Shown piece by piece: positions 56,955 through 64,000 of a stretch of 64,000 bases of DNA. The notes under the pieces were generated by a model. It was not told where the DNA came from. It worked only from the letters and a program-made list of their open reading frames with translations, and did not search any database. The stretch spans positions 124,001 to 188,000 of the forward strand of contig NZ_QGMX01000003.1 of NCBI RefSeq assembly GCF_003336745.1. The letters are read 5' to 3'. The translations under genes and the position numbers were made by a program. The DNA is from Thermus caldifontis (GTDB taxonomy: Bacteria > Deinococcota > Deinococci > Deinococcales > Thermaceae). Each line of letters opens with the position of its first letter. Positions within the stretch are counted from its first letter, which is position 1.

Positions 56955-58273
56955 GGCCGTACCTCAAAGGTAGCGGTGGGGCCAGGGAAGGGTAGGCCCA
57001 GAACCTGCCCGGCCTGGTCCACGGCCAGGCTGTAGGCCCGGGGGTCTTCCCCCGAATCGGTGGCGTAGGCCAGGTATACGCCCCAGGTGTAGGTCCTTCC
57101 CGGGATCAGGGGGGGGCCAGCCCAGGGGATGAGGGTTTCGGAGGCAGGGCTTGGGGGGAAGAGGGTCACGCTGCTTCCCGTGTGGAGGTCAAAGAGCACC
57201 AGGCGCAGGGCCAGGGGTCCGGGAAGCCCGGGGGACAAGCCCACCCGGAAGCTGGGGGTAGGTGGGGCCGTCCCTAGGGGTTCCAAAAGGGTCATGTGAA
57301 GGGGGGACAGGGGGGTTGTGCAGGCCTGGGAAATGAGGGGTGGACCCGTGGTCACCACGGTTTCCAGGCGGTAACAAACCTCCTGTCCCGGCCCGAGGTC
57401 GGGGCCCTGGTCGTAGGCCTCCCCCAAGAAGGGAGGGTACTGGCCTACAAGCCTCTCCCCCTGGAATAGGCGGTAGCCTAGGGCATAGGGTACAGGCTCC
57501 CAGGTGAGATGCACGAAAATGCCTGGCGGACGCTCCCCCAGGTTGAGGGCTTGCAGGGGCTGGGATAGCGTGAAGGCGATGGCTTTAAGGGGTGGCGGGG
57601 CTGCTGGGTCCTGGCCTGTGGAAGCGCCCAGCCGGACCGGGAGCAAGAGGTGGGTGCGGTTGTTGTTGGCATCGTACGCCACCACGTGGAGGGTTGTGGG
57701 TCCGGGTGGACCCGAGGACAGGCTGGGGGGAAGGGTCAACCATCCGGTATCCGCGGTCTGGTCCCACACCAGCTGGCCGGGGGCGGCCAGGGGCAGGGTG
57801 GGGGGGCTACCCAGCCGGACCATGATCTTCTGGATGGGTAAGCTGCCAGAGGTCCTGATGCGCACGCTCTGTCCGGCCGCCAGCAGGGAACCAGCCGGAA
57901 TGCCTTCCAGGTACAGGCTGGGAGCGCTTTTGGGCCAACCGGGGTAGAAGGCGGGAAGGAGGATGGGGTCAAACCGGCTGGCGGTGCCCACGACCAGCCC
58001 TTCTATGCGACTGGCCGCATACCCTTCCCGCTCCACCTGGGCGGAATAGGTTCCCTGGGGCAAGGTGATGCGGTAGAAGCCTTGGGCATCGCTTTGGGTG
58101 TGAAAGGTTCCCCAGGGGGAGCGCAGGGTTATCCCGGCTAAAGGAACGAGGGGACGGGTGGGACCTTCCTGGACGTATCCTTCCAGCTTTCCGGAGGGAG
58201 GGGGCTGAAGGTAGCAGGCCCCCAATAGGGCTATGCCTAGAAAGAGCAGAAAGGAAGAGCCCACTGCTCTCAT
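56951..58273 (-). CDS. lipoprotein with carboxypeptidase-regulatory-like domain
   Basis: 440 aa. Signal peptide with lipobox ALLGAC. Residues about 28-110 form the same type of carboxypeptidase-regulatory-like beta domain seen in the two neighbouring secreted proteins (GKLEGYVQEGPTRPLVPLAGITLRSPWG ... SDAQGFYRITLPQGTYSAQVEREGYAASRI). The rest looks like several Ig/FN3-like beta domains, including a fibronectin-type repeat (GIFVHLTWEPVPYALGYRLFQGERLVGQYP). No catalytic motif. TAGCTT (58279-58284) near the start overlaps the stop of the upstream SLH gene and may be an internal promoter. Confidence 0.82.
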   Translation of the reverse strand: MRAVGSSFLLFLGIALLGACYLQPPPSGKLEGYVQEGPTRPLVPLAGITLRSPWGTFHTQSDAQGFYRITLPQGTYSAQVEREGYAASRIEGLVVGTASRFDPILLPAFYPGWPKSAPSLYLEGIPAGSLLAAGQSVRIRTSGSLPIQKIMVRLGSPPTLPLAAPGQLVWDQTADTGWLTLPPSLSSGPPGPTTLHVVAYDANNNRTHLLLPVRLGASTGQDPAAPPPLKAIAFTLSQPLQALNLGERPPGIFVHLTWEPVPYALGYRLFQGERLVGQYPPFLGEAYDQGPDLGPGQEVCYRLETVVTTGPPLISQACTTPLSPLHMTLLEPLGTAPPTPSFRVGLSPGLPGPLALRLVLFDLHTGSSVTLFPPSPASETLIPWAGPPLIPGRTYTWGVYLAYATDSGEDPRAYSLAVDQAGQVLGLPFPGPTATFEVRP

Positions 58274-58281
58274 GATGGAAG

Positions 58282-59607
58282 CTACGGCCTAAAGGCCAGG
58301 CCAAAGGCCAAGGTGGAGCGCTGGCCCATCTGGCCGTCAAAGAGGTAGCGCTGGTGCCCCTCCAGGAAAACGCTCAGGTTAGGTACCACCCGCACCCCGG
58401 CCCCGATGAGGAGCTGGCCGAAGGGTGTCCCCTCCAGGTAGAGGCCCCCGCCCACCCCGAAGTAGCCGTCCAGGTCCCCGTAAGAGGCGCGGAAGGTGAG
58501 GTCCAGGCTGGCGAGGCCCTGGCTGGGCTCTGCGAAGGGGGCTTCGTAGGCCAGGCGGAGGCCCAAGGGTCCCAGGAGGGCGTCGTGGCCCAGGAGAAGC
58601 CGGCCGAACCACTCCCCGGTGACGTCGCCCCGGTAGCCGGCCAGGCCCAGGTAAAGGGGAAGGCGGCTTGGGGTAAGGGTGCGCTTCAGGGAGGCCACCT
58701 CCTCCTCTAGGGCCTGCAGCCGGCCCTCGGCATGGGCCTGGCGCTCTTCCAAAGCCCTTAGGCGGTTCTCCAGGGCCTTTAGGCGGTTTTCCTGGTCCGA
58801 AAGCCCTTCCTCCAGGGCCCTAAGGCGAGGCTCCAGGGCCTGGAGACGGGCCTGGGCCTCCTCGGCCAACTTCCGGGCCTCCGGTAGGTCCTTTAGGCGC
58901 TCTTCCAGCCCCTTAAGGGCCTCCTGCTGGGCGCTCCGGGCCCCTTCCAAGGCAGCCAAGCGGTCTTCTAGACCCTTTTGGGCGGCTTTAAGGGCTTCCT
59001 TCTCCGCCTTCAGGGACTCCAGTTCCTTGGGTTCCACCTGGGGCCTGCCCTCCAGGGCCTTGAGTTGCCTTTCCAGCTCTTTGAGGTCCTCCTGGACCCT
59101 TCTAAGGTCTTCCTCCAGGGACCGGGCTTGCAAGGCTTTTTGGGCGGCCTCGAGGCCCTTTTGGGCTTCCTCCCGGGCCTTAAGGCGTTCCTCCAGCTGC
59201 TTCAGGGCCTCCTCCAAGGGGCGGGTGTCAGCCTGGGGTTGGCCTTCCAGGGTTTTGAGGCGCTCCTCCAATGCCTTGGCTTCTTCCTTAAGACCGGCCA
59301 TCTGCTGGCTTTGGTCGGCAAGTTCTTCCTGGAGGCGCTTCACCACAGAGAGGAGGCGGTCCACCTCCTCCGGGGAAAGCCGGTCCAGGCCGTAGGCGGC
59401 CAAGAGGCGGTAGAGGGCTAGGGCGGCTTCCTGCCGGGTCAAGGGTTCCCGCCAGCGGAAGGTGCCGTCGGGGTAGCCGATGAAAACCCCTTTGGCTACC
59501 AGGAGTTCCACCGCTTCCCGGGCCCAAGGGGCGGCCGGTGGGTCTTGGATCTCTTGGGCTAAGACCAAACCTAGGGACACCACGAGGAGGATCCAGAGGC
59601 GGCTCAT
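58282..59607 (-). CDS. SLH-domain, coiled-coil outer-membrane protein
   Basis: 441 aa from ATG 59607, chosen because TACAAT (59615-59620) ends 7 nt upstream; a GTG at 59613 is in frame but too near. Signal peptide LWILLVVSLGLVLAQ. One SLH domain (residues about 24-75, PWAREAVELLVAKGVFIGYPDGTFRWREPLTRQEAALALYRLL), a very long coiled coil (about 80-310, repeated LEERLKALE-type heptads), then about 120 residues of beta-strands ending in an aromatic/Phe motif (LAFGLAFRP), the pattern of a small beta-barrel. In Thermus, SLH proteins with coiled coils tether the outer membrane to pyruvylated cell-wall polymer. It probably heads the three-gene envelope operon. Confidence 0.88.
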   Translation of the reverse strand: MSRLWILLVVSLGLVLAQEIQDPPAAPWAREAVELLVAKGVFIGYPDGTFRWREPLTRQEAALALYRLLAAYGLDRLSPEEVDRLLSVVKRLQEELADQSQQMAGLKEEAKALEERLKTLEGQPQADTRPLEEALKQLEERLKAREEAQKGLEAAQKALQARSLEEDLRRVQEDLKELERQLKALEGRPQVEPKELESLKAEKEALKAAQKGLEDRLAALEGARSAQQEALKGLEERLKDLPEARKLAEEAQARLQALEPRLRALEEGLSDQENRLKALENRLRALEERQAHAEGRLQALEEEVASLKRTLTPSRLPLYLGLAGYRGDVTGEWFGRLLLGHDALLGPLGLRLAYEAPFAEPSQGLASLDLTFRASYGDLDGYFGVGGGLYLEGTPFGQLLIGAGVRVVPNLSVFLEGHQRYLFDGQMGQRSTLAFGLAFRP

Positions 59608-59628
59608 GCCCACTATTGTATCAATACC

Positions 59629-60408
59629 TTACTCCAGCTCCATCCCCATGATGTGGTACCCGGCGTCCACGTAGACCACCTCCCCGGTGATGCCGCCCGA
59701 GAGGGGGGAGAGGAGGAATAGCCCCAGGTTCCCCACCTCCTCCTGGGTGATGTTGCGCCTAAGGGGGGCCACCTGGGCCACCCGGTCGTACATCTTGGTG
59801 AAGCCTGGGATGCTCCTGGCGGCCACGGTGCGCACGGGTCCGGCGGAGATGGCGTTCACCCGCACCCCCTTGGGGCCAAGCTCGTGGGCCAGGTAGCGGA
59901 CGCTGGCTTCCAGGGCCGCCTTGGCGATGGCCATCACGTTGTACCGGGGCACCACCTTTTCGCTGGCGTAGTAGGTGAGGGTGACCAGGCTTCCCCCCTC
60001 CTTTAGGAGGGGTTCTGCCCGCTTTGCCACGGCCACCAGGGAGTAGGCGGAGACCTCGAGGGCCAAGAGCCAGTCCTGGCGCCGGGTGTCCAGGTAGCGG
60101 CCCTCCATGGCCTCCCTTGGGGCGAAGGCGATGGCGTGGACCAGGTAGTCCAGTTCCCCCCAGGTTTCCTTGATCCCAGCGAAAAGCTGGTCCAGCTCCT
60201 CGTCCCGGGTTACGTCCGCTTGGAAGGTGAGGGCCTTTAGGGGGGCGGCCAGCCGCTCCACCTCCTCCTTAAGCCTTTCCCCTTGGTAGCTGAAGGCCAA
60301 GGCCGCCCCTGCCTGGTGGAGCTTTTCCGCGATGGCATAGCCCAGGCTCCGCTGGTTGGTGACGCCCATGATGAGGGCCTTCTTGTCCGAAAGGTCCAGG
60401 GTGAGCAT
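59629..60408 (-). CDS. fabI: enoyl-[acyl-carrier-protein] reductase (NADH)
   Basis: 259 aa. Last step of each fatty-acid elongation cycle. Seen: LSDKKALIMGVTNQRSLGYAIAEKLHQAGA (nucleotide loop), AFSYQGERLKEEVERLA, DYLVHAIAFAPREAMEG, TLTYYASEKVVPRYNVMAIAKAALEASVRYLA with the catalytic Tyr-x6-Lys, RVNAISAGPVRTVAARSIPGF and DAGYHIMGM. A consensus TATAAT (60415-60420) ends 6 nt before the ATG: leaderless and probably strongly expressed. Confidence 0.96.
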   Translation of the reverse strand: MLTLDLSDKKALIMGVTNQRSLGYAIAEKLHQAGAALAFSYQGERLKEEVERLAAPLKALTFQADVTRDEELDQLFAGIKETWGELDYLVHAIAFAPREAMEGRYLDTRRQDWLLALEVSAYSLVAVAKRAEPLLKEGGSLVTLTYYASEKVVPRYNVMAIAKAALEASVRYLAHELGPKGVRVNAISAGPVRTVAARSIPGFTKMYDRVAQVAPLRRNITQEEVGNLGLFLLSPLSGGITGEVVYVDAGYHIMGMELE

Positions 60409-60449
60409 GGGGGGATTATACCCAAGGGAGCAAGGCTAAGGGACTAGGC

Positions 60450-60890
60450 TTACGAAGGGGGCCTTTGCCCTTCTGCCTTTTGCAGAAGCACGAACCAGGC
60501 CTCTTTCAGGGAGAGCACCCATACCCCCCGGACTTTACGCCCCATAAGGGGGCCGAAATGTTTGCGGTCACCGGTGACCAGGAGGTCGGCCTTGGCCGCC
60601 CAGGCCGCGGCAAGGACAGGGGCGTCTTTGGGAGGTAAGCCCTGCCTGAGGGCCTGGTGGACTAGCCGGGCTGGGGCCTCGGGGACCAGGACTACCCCTA
60701 GGAAAAGTTCCTCAAAAAGAGGCCAGGTCTCGGGCCGTTTAAGGAGTAGGTTGCGCCTCGCCTCCTCCAGAGCGTGGGGAGAGGTTAGGAGCTGGGCTTC
60801 CGCCCGTTTGGCCAGGGGGAAGAGGCTTCGGGCTCTCCCCTCCTGCCAAGCGGCGGCAAAGAGAACGTTGGCATCAAGGAAGAGGCGCAT
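60450..60890 (-). CDS. PIN-domain toxin (VapC-2)
   Basis: 146 aa from ATG 60890, overlapping the antitoxin TGA by one base. Seen: RLFLDANVLFAAAWQEG (first Asp), SPHALEEARRNLLLKRPE (Glu), LPPKDAPVLAAAWAAKADLLVTGDRKHFGPL (Asp pair and TGDxKHF, the COG1569/VapC-type end). Encoded directly after an AbrB-type antitoxin gene. Catalytic acids are all present. Confidence 0.88.
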   Translation of the reverse strand: MRLFLDANVLFAAAWQEGRARSLFPLAKRAEAQLLTSPHALEEARRNLLLKRPETWPLFEELFLGVVLVPEAPARLVHQALRQGLPPKDAPVLAAAWAAKADLLVTGDRKHFGPLMGRKVRGVWVLSLKEAWFVLLQKAEGQRPPS

Positions 60891-61138
60891 CAACCCTCGC
60901 CCAGAACCTTAGCTAGGCGCTCTTTTTCCTCCAGGGTAAGGCGATCCTCCTCCAGGAACTCCTGGATGCGGTTTTGGGAATAGATCTCTATGGGATAAAC
61001 CCCGGCCGGCTTGAGCACGATGGTCCCTTCGGGGGAAAGTTCCACTAGAAAATAGGCCTCGCCCTCGAGGCCCAAGGCCTTGAGGAAGCGCTTGGGGATG
61101 GAGATCTGCCCTTTGCGGCTAAGCTTTACCAGCTCCAT
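60890..61138 (-). CDS. AbrB/SpoVT-type antitoxin (VapB-2)
   Basis: 82 aa. N-terminal swapped-hairpin DNA-binding motif ELVKLSRKGQISIPKRFLKALGLEGEAYFLVELSPEGTIVLKPA (the KGQIxIPK pattern), then an acidic C-terminal helix (EEDRLTLEEKERLAKVLGEG) that would wrap the toxin. TAAACT (61145-61150) ends 6 nt before the ATG: leaderless. The 94 bases upstream hold a CCAAAA/TTTTGG inverted repeat (near 61162-61190), which could be its operator. Confidence 0.87.
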   Translation of the reverse strand: MELVKLSRKGQISIPKRFLKALGLEGEAYFLVELSPEGTIVLKPAGVYPIEIYSQNRIQEFLEEDRLTLEEKERLAKVLGEG

Positions 61139-61232
61139 GTACCCAGTTTACCCGATATTCCAAAAGCTTGGTTTCCTGGTTTTTGGCAAGTTACACGGTG
61201 GGATCCAGACCCGTTAGTGCCGGCCGGTAGGG

Positions 61233-61505
61233 TCAGCCGGGATGGGAGGGCGAGGTTGGCCCGGCCTGGTACTTGGCCAGCCAGGCGTTGAGGGTGGCCG
61301 GGGATACCCCGCGGATGGCCTCCACCTTCCCGTTCCACTCCAGGACCACCCCGGCGGTGGGGCTGCCCACCAGCTCGCTGATCTTCCTGGCCGCTTTGGG
61401 ATCCTGCCGGGCGTTGACGAACTCAAAGGGGATGCCCTTTTGCACCAGGAACATCTTCACGATCTCGCAGGGGCCACAGCCGGGGATGCCGTAAAGCCGC
61501 ACCAT
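61233..61505 (-). CDS. glutaredoxin-like/ArsC-related thioredoxin-fold protein
   Basis: 90 aa. Starts VRLYGIPGCGPCEIVKMFLVQKGIPFEFVNARQDPKAARKISELVGSPTAGVVLEWNGKVEAIRG, a compact thioredoxin fold with a CGPC redox site at residues about 10-13 and a conserved SPTAG (cis-Pro) loop. It is closest to the glutaredoxin/NrdH-like group. A TACCAT -10 lies inside the left arm of the operator at 61511-61522, so it is transcribed divergently from vapBC-3 and probably shares its control. Confidence 0.85.
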   Translation of the reverse strand: MVRLYGIPGCGPCEIVKMFLVQKGIPFEFVNARQDPKAARKISELVGSPTAGVVLEWNGKVEAIRGVSPATLNAWLAKYQAGPTSPSHPG

Positions 61506-61510
61506 ACTCC

Positions 61511-61547
61511 CTCATGGTACCATGGCTTTCCTGGGTGGTACCATGAG
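61511..61547. promoter_or_regulatory. shared operator of vapBC-3 and the glutaredoxin-like gene
   Basis: Perfect 12-bp arms CTCATGGTACCA (61511-61522) and TGGTACCATGAG (61536-61547) are separated by 13 bp. Each arm contains TACCAT on its outward strand: 61514-61519 (minus, 8 nt before the ATG at 61505) and 61539-61544 (plus, 6 nt before ATG 61551). One repressor bound to both arms would shut both promoters. Confidence 0.8.
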
Positions 61548-61550
61548 AGC

Positions 61551-61826
61551 ATGGCGCAAGTGGCGGAAAAAACCCAGTTTGTGGTACTGGTGGGCTCTAA
61601 AGGCCGGGTGGTACTCCCGGCGGAGGTTCGGGAGGCCTTGGGGCTTAAGGAGGGGGACCCAATTCTCCTCCGCCGCCGCCAGGATGGCTCCTTCGAGCTG
61701 GTGAGCTTCCGCCAGGTAGCCCACCGGGCCCGCGGCCTCCTCAAAGGCCTGTCCCCAGGGGTGAGCCTGGTGGATGAGCTGATCCGGGAGCGGCGGGAGG
61801 AGGCCAGGAGGGAGGAGCTGGAGTGA
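61551..61826 (+). CDS. AbrB-type antitoxin (VapB-3)
   Basis: 91 aa from ATG 61551. Seen: TQFVVLVGSKGRVVLPAEVREALGLKEGDPILLRRRQDGSFELVSF, the AbrB DNA-binding hairpin (GSKGRVVLPAEVREALGLKEGD), and a charged C-terminal tail (RRERREEARREELE-like). The operator at 61511-61547 precedes it. Its TGA overlaps the toxin GTG by 4 nt. Confidence 0.88.
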   Translation: MAQVAEKTQFVVLVGSKGRVVLPAEVREALGLKEGDPILLRRRQDGSFELVSFRQVAHRARGLLKGLSPGVSLVDELIRERREEARREELE

Positions 61827-62218
61827 AGGCAGTGCTGGATGCCTCGGCCTTGTTGGCCCTGATTTTGGATGAACCCGGAGCCCAACGGGTGGAGGAGGCC
61901 TTAGCCGGAGGGGCGGCCATCAGCGCCGTAAACCTTGGGGAGGTGCTTTCTAAAGTTGCGGAACGGGGGTGGGATCCCCAGGAGGTTCAGGAGCGGTTGA
62001 GGGGGGAAGGTATTCTAGAGGCCCTTAGGGTCTTCCCCTTCACCGAGGAGGATGCCCTTTGGGTGGCCCGTCTTCGTCCCCTCACCCGCCCCTTGGGGCT
62101 TTCCCTGGGGGATAGGGCCTGTCTGGCTTTGGCCCAGCGCCTGAGCCTGCCGGCCCTTACCGCCGACGTTAACTGGCGTGGTCTTTCCCTAGGGGTGGCC
62201 GTGGAGGTGGTGCGCTAG
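61823..62218 (+). CDS. PIN-domain toxin (VapC-3)
   Basis: 131 aa from GTG 61823. Seen: KAVLDASALLALILDEPG (first Asp), SAVNLGEVLSKVAERG (Glu) and LGLSLGDRACLALAQRLSLPALTADVNWRGL (GDRxCLALA, Asp, then TAD). Complete PIN active site. Coupled to the AbrB antitoxin upstream. Confidence 0.92.
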   Translation: MKAVLDASALLALILDEPGAQRVEEALAGGAAISAVNLGEVLSKVAERGWDPQEVQERLRGEGILEALRVFPFTEEDALWVARLRPLTRPLGLSLGDRACLALAQRLSLPALTADVNWRGLSLGVAVEVVR

Positions 62219-62236
62219 CTGGCTAGAATGGAGGCC

Positions 62237-63208
62237 ATGCGCCTGGTGGACCGCCACCCCGAGGTGGATTTGGAAAGGCTCCTGCGAAGCTTTGCGCCCC
62301 CGCCCCGTTTTCAGTCTGCCACCTTTGCCACCTACCGGCCCGATCCCCGCTATCCCTCTCAGACCCTGGCCAAGGAGCGCCTGCGACGATGGGTCAAGGA
62401 CCGGCCTAAGGGCTTCTTCCGGTCCCGGCTTCCCGGGCCGCAAGGGCTCTACCTGGACGGGGGCTTTGGCGTGGGGAAGACCCACCTCCTGGTGGCGGCC
62501 TATTGGGAGGCCCCTCCTCCGAAGGCCTTCCTTACCTTTGAGGAGCTCACCTACACCCTGGGCCTGATGGGGCTAAGGGAGGGGGCCAGGCGTTTCGCTG
62601 GCTTGCGCTACCTCTTCCTGGACGAGTTTGAGCTGGACGACCCCGGCAACGCCCAGATGGTCACCCACTTCCTGGCCCTCACCATGGACAAGGGCCTAAG
62701 GGTGGCTACCACCTCCAATACCCCGCCCGGCGCCTTAGGGGAGGGGCGCTTCCACGCCGACCAGTTCCGGCACCAGATCCAAGGCCTGGCCCGGCGCTTC
62801 GCCGTGGAGCGCATCGAGGGGGAGGACTTCCGCCACCGCCATCCGGAGCGGTGGCCCGCCCTCCTTTCCGATGCCGAGCTCCTGGCCCTCTACCGGGAAG
62901 ACCCTCGCCGTAAGACCCTGGACGACTTTCCCAGCCTTCTCGCCCACCTCTGCACCCTCCATCCCATCCGCTACCGCTATCTCCTAGAGGGGGTGGAGGT
63001 CCTCTACCTAAGGGGCCTCGAGGCCATCCCCGACCAGAACGATGCCCTCCGCTTCGTGCACTTCGTGGACCAGGTGTACAACCTTAAGGTGGCCTTGCGG
63101 GCCTCCGGTGCACCTCTAAAGGAGCTTTTCCCCGAAGATTACCGCCACGGGGCCTTCGCCAAGAAGTACGGGCGGGTCCTTTCCCGGTTGGCGGAGCTTT
63201 TGGGGTAG
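62237..63208 (+). CDS. zapE: ZapE/AFG1-family ATPase
   Basis: 323 aa from ATG 62237. ATG 62228 is in frame but overlaps the TAGAAT -10 (62224-62229); the later ATG has the 7-nt leaderless spacing. Seen: RFQSATFATYRPDPRYPSQTLAKERLRRWV, Walker A GLYLDGGFGVGKTHLLVAAYWE, Walker B LRYLFLDEFELDDPGNAQMVTHFLAL, sensor region VATTSNTPPGALGEGRFHADQFRHQIQGLARRFAVERIEGEDFRHR, and the C-terminal LHPIRYRYLLEGVEVLYLRGLEAI. ZapE modulates the FtsZ ring in E. coli; AFG1 acts in mitochondria. Confidence 0.92.
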   Translation: MRLVDRHPEVDLERLLRSFAPPPRFQSATFATYRPDPRYPSQTLAKERLRRWVKDRPKGFFRSRLPGPQGLYLDGGFGVGKTHLLVAAYWEAPPPKAFLTFEELTYTLGLMGLREGARRFAGLRYLFLDEFELDDPGNAQMVTHFLALTMDKGLRVATTSNTPPGALGEGRFHADQFRHQIQGLARRFAVERIEGEDFRHRHPERWPALLSDAELLALYREDPRRKTLDDFPSLLAHLCTLHPIRYRYLLEGVEVLYLRGLEAIPDQNDALRFVHFVDQVYNLKVALRASGAPLKELFPEDYRHGAFAKKYGRVLSRLAELLG

Positions 63209-63217
63209 CATGGGGGC

Positions 63218-63475
63218 ATGGACCTGGCAGAAAGGCTTGCTGAGATGGCCCAGGCCCTATCCCAGGCCAGCGCTGCGGTGGGGATCCTCGAGGCCATAGA
63301 GGAAGTGTTGGACGATTACCAGGATGGGGAGCTTTCCCTGGAGGAGGCCATGGAGGAGATCCAGGGCCTGGTGGAGGAGTTCCAGGCGGTCCGGGCCCTT
63401 TCCGAGATGACCCCGGAGGAGCTGATGGCCCTGGCGGAGGAGGAAGAGGAGGAAGAAGGGGGCTTGCGGTCTTAA
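63218..63475 (+). CDS. small acidic coiled-coil protein
   Basis: 85 aa, nearly all helical and strongly acidic ([47 protein letters not shown]; tail of seven Glu residues). No recognised family. TAGCAT (63206-63211), which includes the TAG stop of zapE, ends 6 nt before the ATG. It overlaps deoB by one base (TAATG), so it is co-translated with deoB. Confidence 0.65.
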   Translation: MDLAERLAEMAQALSQASAAVGILEAIEEVLDDYQDGELSLEEAMEEIQGLVEEFQAVRALSEMTPEELMALAEEEEEEEGGLRS

Positions 63476-64000
63476 TGAAGGTGACAGCCATCGTCCTGGA
63501 CTCGGTGGGCCTGGGGTATCTGCCGGACGCCGCCCTTTTTGGGGACGAGGGGGCGGATACCCTGGACCACACGGTGCTGAAGACCGGGGTGGAGCTTCCC
63601 CACCTGGCCGCTTTGGGCCTGGGATGGGTGAAGGGGGTCCACACCCTGCCCCGGCCTGAGCCCCAAGGGGCCTTTGGCCGCATGCGGGAGGTGAACCCCG
63701 GCAAGGACACCACCACCGGGCACTGGGAGTTCGTGGGGGTGTACCTGGAAAAGCCCTTCCGCACCTATCCTGAGGGTTTCCCCGAGGAGCTCCTTAGGGC
63801 TTGGGCCGAGGCCATCGGGGTAGGGGGGTGGCTTCTCAACCGTCCCTACTCCGGCACCGAGGCCATCCGGGACTACGGCGAGGCCCACCTCAGGACCGGC
63901 TTTCCCATCGTCTACACCTCGGCGGATAGCGTCTTCCAGGTGGCGGCCCACCTGGAGGTGGTTCCCCTGGAGGAGCTCTACCGCTTCTGCCAGGTGGCCC
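63475..64000 (+). CDS. deoB: phosphopentomutase, 5' part only
   Basis: 175 codons are present and the gene runs off the right edge. It interconverts ribose-1- and ribose-5-phosphate (and the deoxy forms) in nucleoside salvage. Seen: [32 protein letters not shown] with the first metal-binding Asp, and [12 protein letters not shown] with the phosphoacceptor Thr, both alkaline-phosphatase-superfamily DeoB signatures, then [16 protein letters not shown]. Start ATG overlaps the previous stop by one base. Confidence 0.95.
   Translation, partial: MKVTAIVLDSVGLGYLPDAALFGDEGADTLDHTVLKTGVELPHLAALGLGWVKGVHTLPRPEPQGAFGRMREVNPGKDTTTGHWEFVGVYLEKPFRTYPEGFPEELLRAWAEAIGVGGWLLNRPYSGTEAIRDYGEAHLRTGFPIVYTSADSVFQVAAHLEVVPLEELYRFCQVA

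Noticed and set aside
61162..61190. Terminator between the glutaredoxin-like gene and vapB-2
   Set aside because: The CCAAAA/TTTTGG repeat has weak A/T arms and a long loop; it is more likely an operator or chance.

Overview
The window is chromosomal DNA of very high G+C content. Codon third positions are dominated by G/C, genes are packed with 1-20 nt overlaps, and proteins are rich in Leu, Ala, Arg, Pro and Glu. Gene content and protein lengths fit the genus Thermus closely: LeuRS of 878 aa, Pfk of 322 aa, ribosomal protein L28 of 98 aa, Soj of about 250 aa, aspartate aminotransferase of 385 aa. I read it as an ordinary, origin-proximal chromosomal segment of a Thermus species. No prophage, insertion sequence or CRISPR array is visible.

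Layout. 1-3.6 kb: end of mnmG, then rsmG-parA-parB with a parS-like site ahead of rsmG. 3.5-6.5 kb (minus): DNA-uptake operon comEA-comEC led by an unknown membrane protein; a second parS-like site lies inside comEC. 6.5-10.1 kb (plus): glycerophosphodiesterase, inorganic pyrophosphatase, a LysW-like zinc ribbon protein, rsmI, pfkA. 10.2-16 kb (minus): CvpA-like, pheST, a short GlcE-like protein, an MFS transporter. 16-24 kb: priA lacking helicase motifs, alr, yvcK-rapZ, a CPBP protease, cobalamin adenosyltransferase. 24.1-32.3 kb: tRNA-Arg, a lipoprotein metzincin, proBA, a YihY-type membrane protein, and leuS behind what looks like a complete leader-peptide attenuator. 32.3-38.9 kb: Clp1-like kinase, acyl-CoA dehydrogenase, rlmN, a moaD-moaE fusion, hrcA, glnB-amtB. 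39-44.3 kb: AlbA_2-type ATPase, trmL, a deacetylase, GNAT, a phosphatase-like protein without catalytic His, a lipid kinase. 44.4-49.5 kb: vapBC, aspC, a DUF4258/DUF2283 pair, lspA, rpmB, a degenerate M23 protein, an AI-2E-type permease. 49.5-52 kb: tandem hairpin repeats, tgt, ispG. 52-59.6 kb: a secreted/envelope cluster (large DUF11 lipoprotein, subtilase lipoprotein, carboxypeptidase-regulatory-like lipoprotein, SLH/coiled-coil/barrel protein). 59.6-64 kb: fabI, two vapBC modules, a glutaredoxin-like protein, zapE, and the start of deoB.

Control logic. Many genes have a -10 hexamer ending 6-7 nt before the start codon, so their mRNAs should be leaderless. This spacing was used here to choose several starts. 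Three divergent gene pairs have overlapping -10 boxes. Several internal promoters are built over the stop codon of the preceding gene. Two vapBC modules carry clear inverted-repeat operators around their -10 boxes; one of these operators also covers the promoter of the divergent glutaredoxin-like gene. All motifs were read by eye; no alignment or folding program was run.
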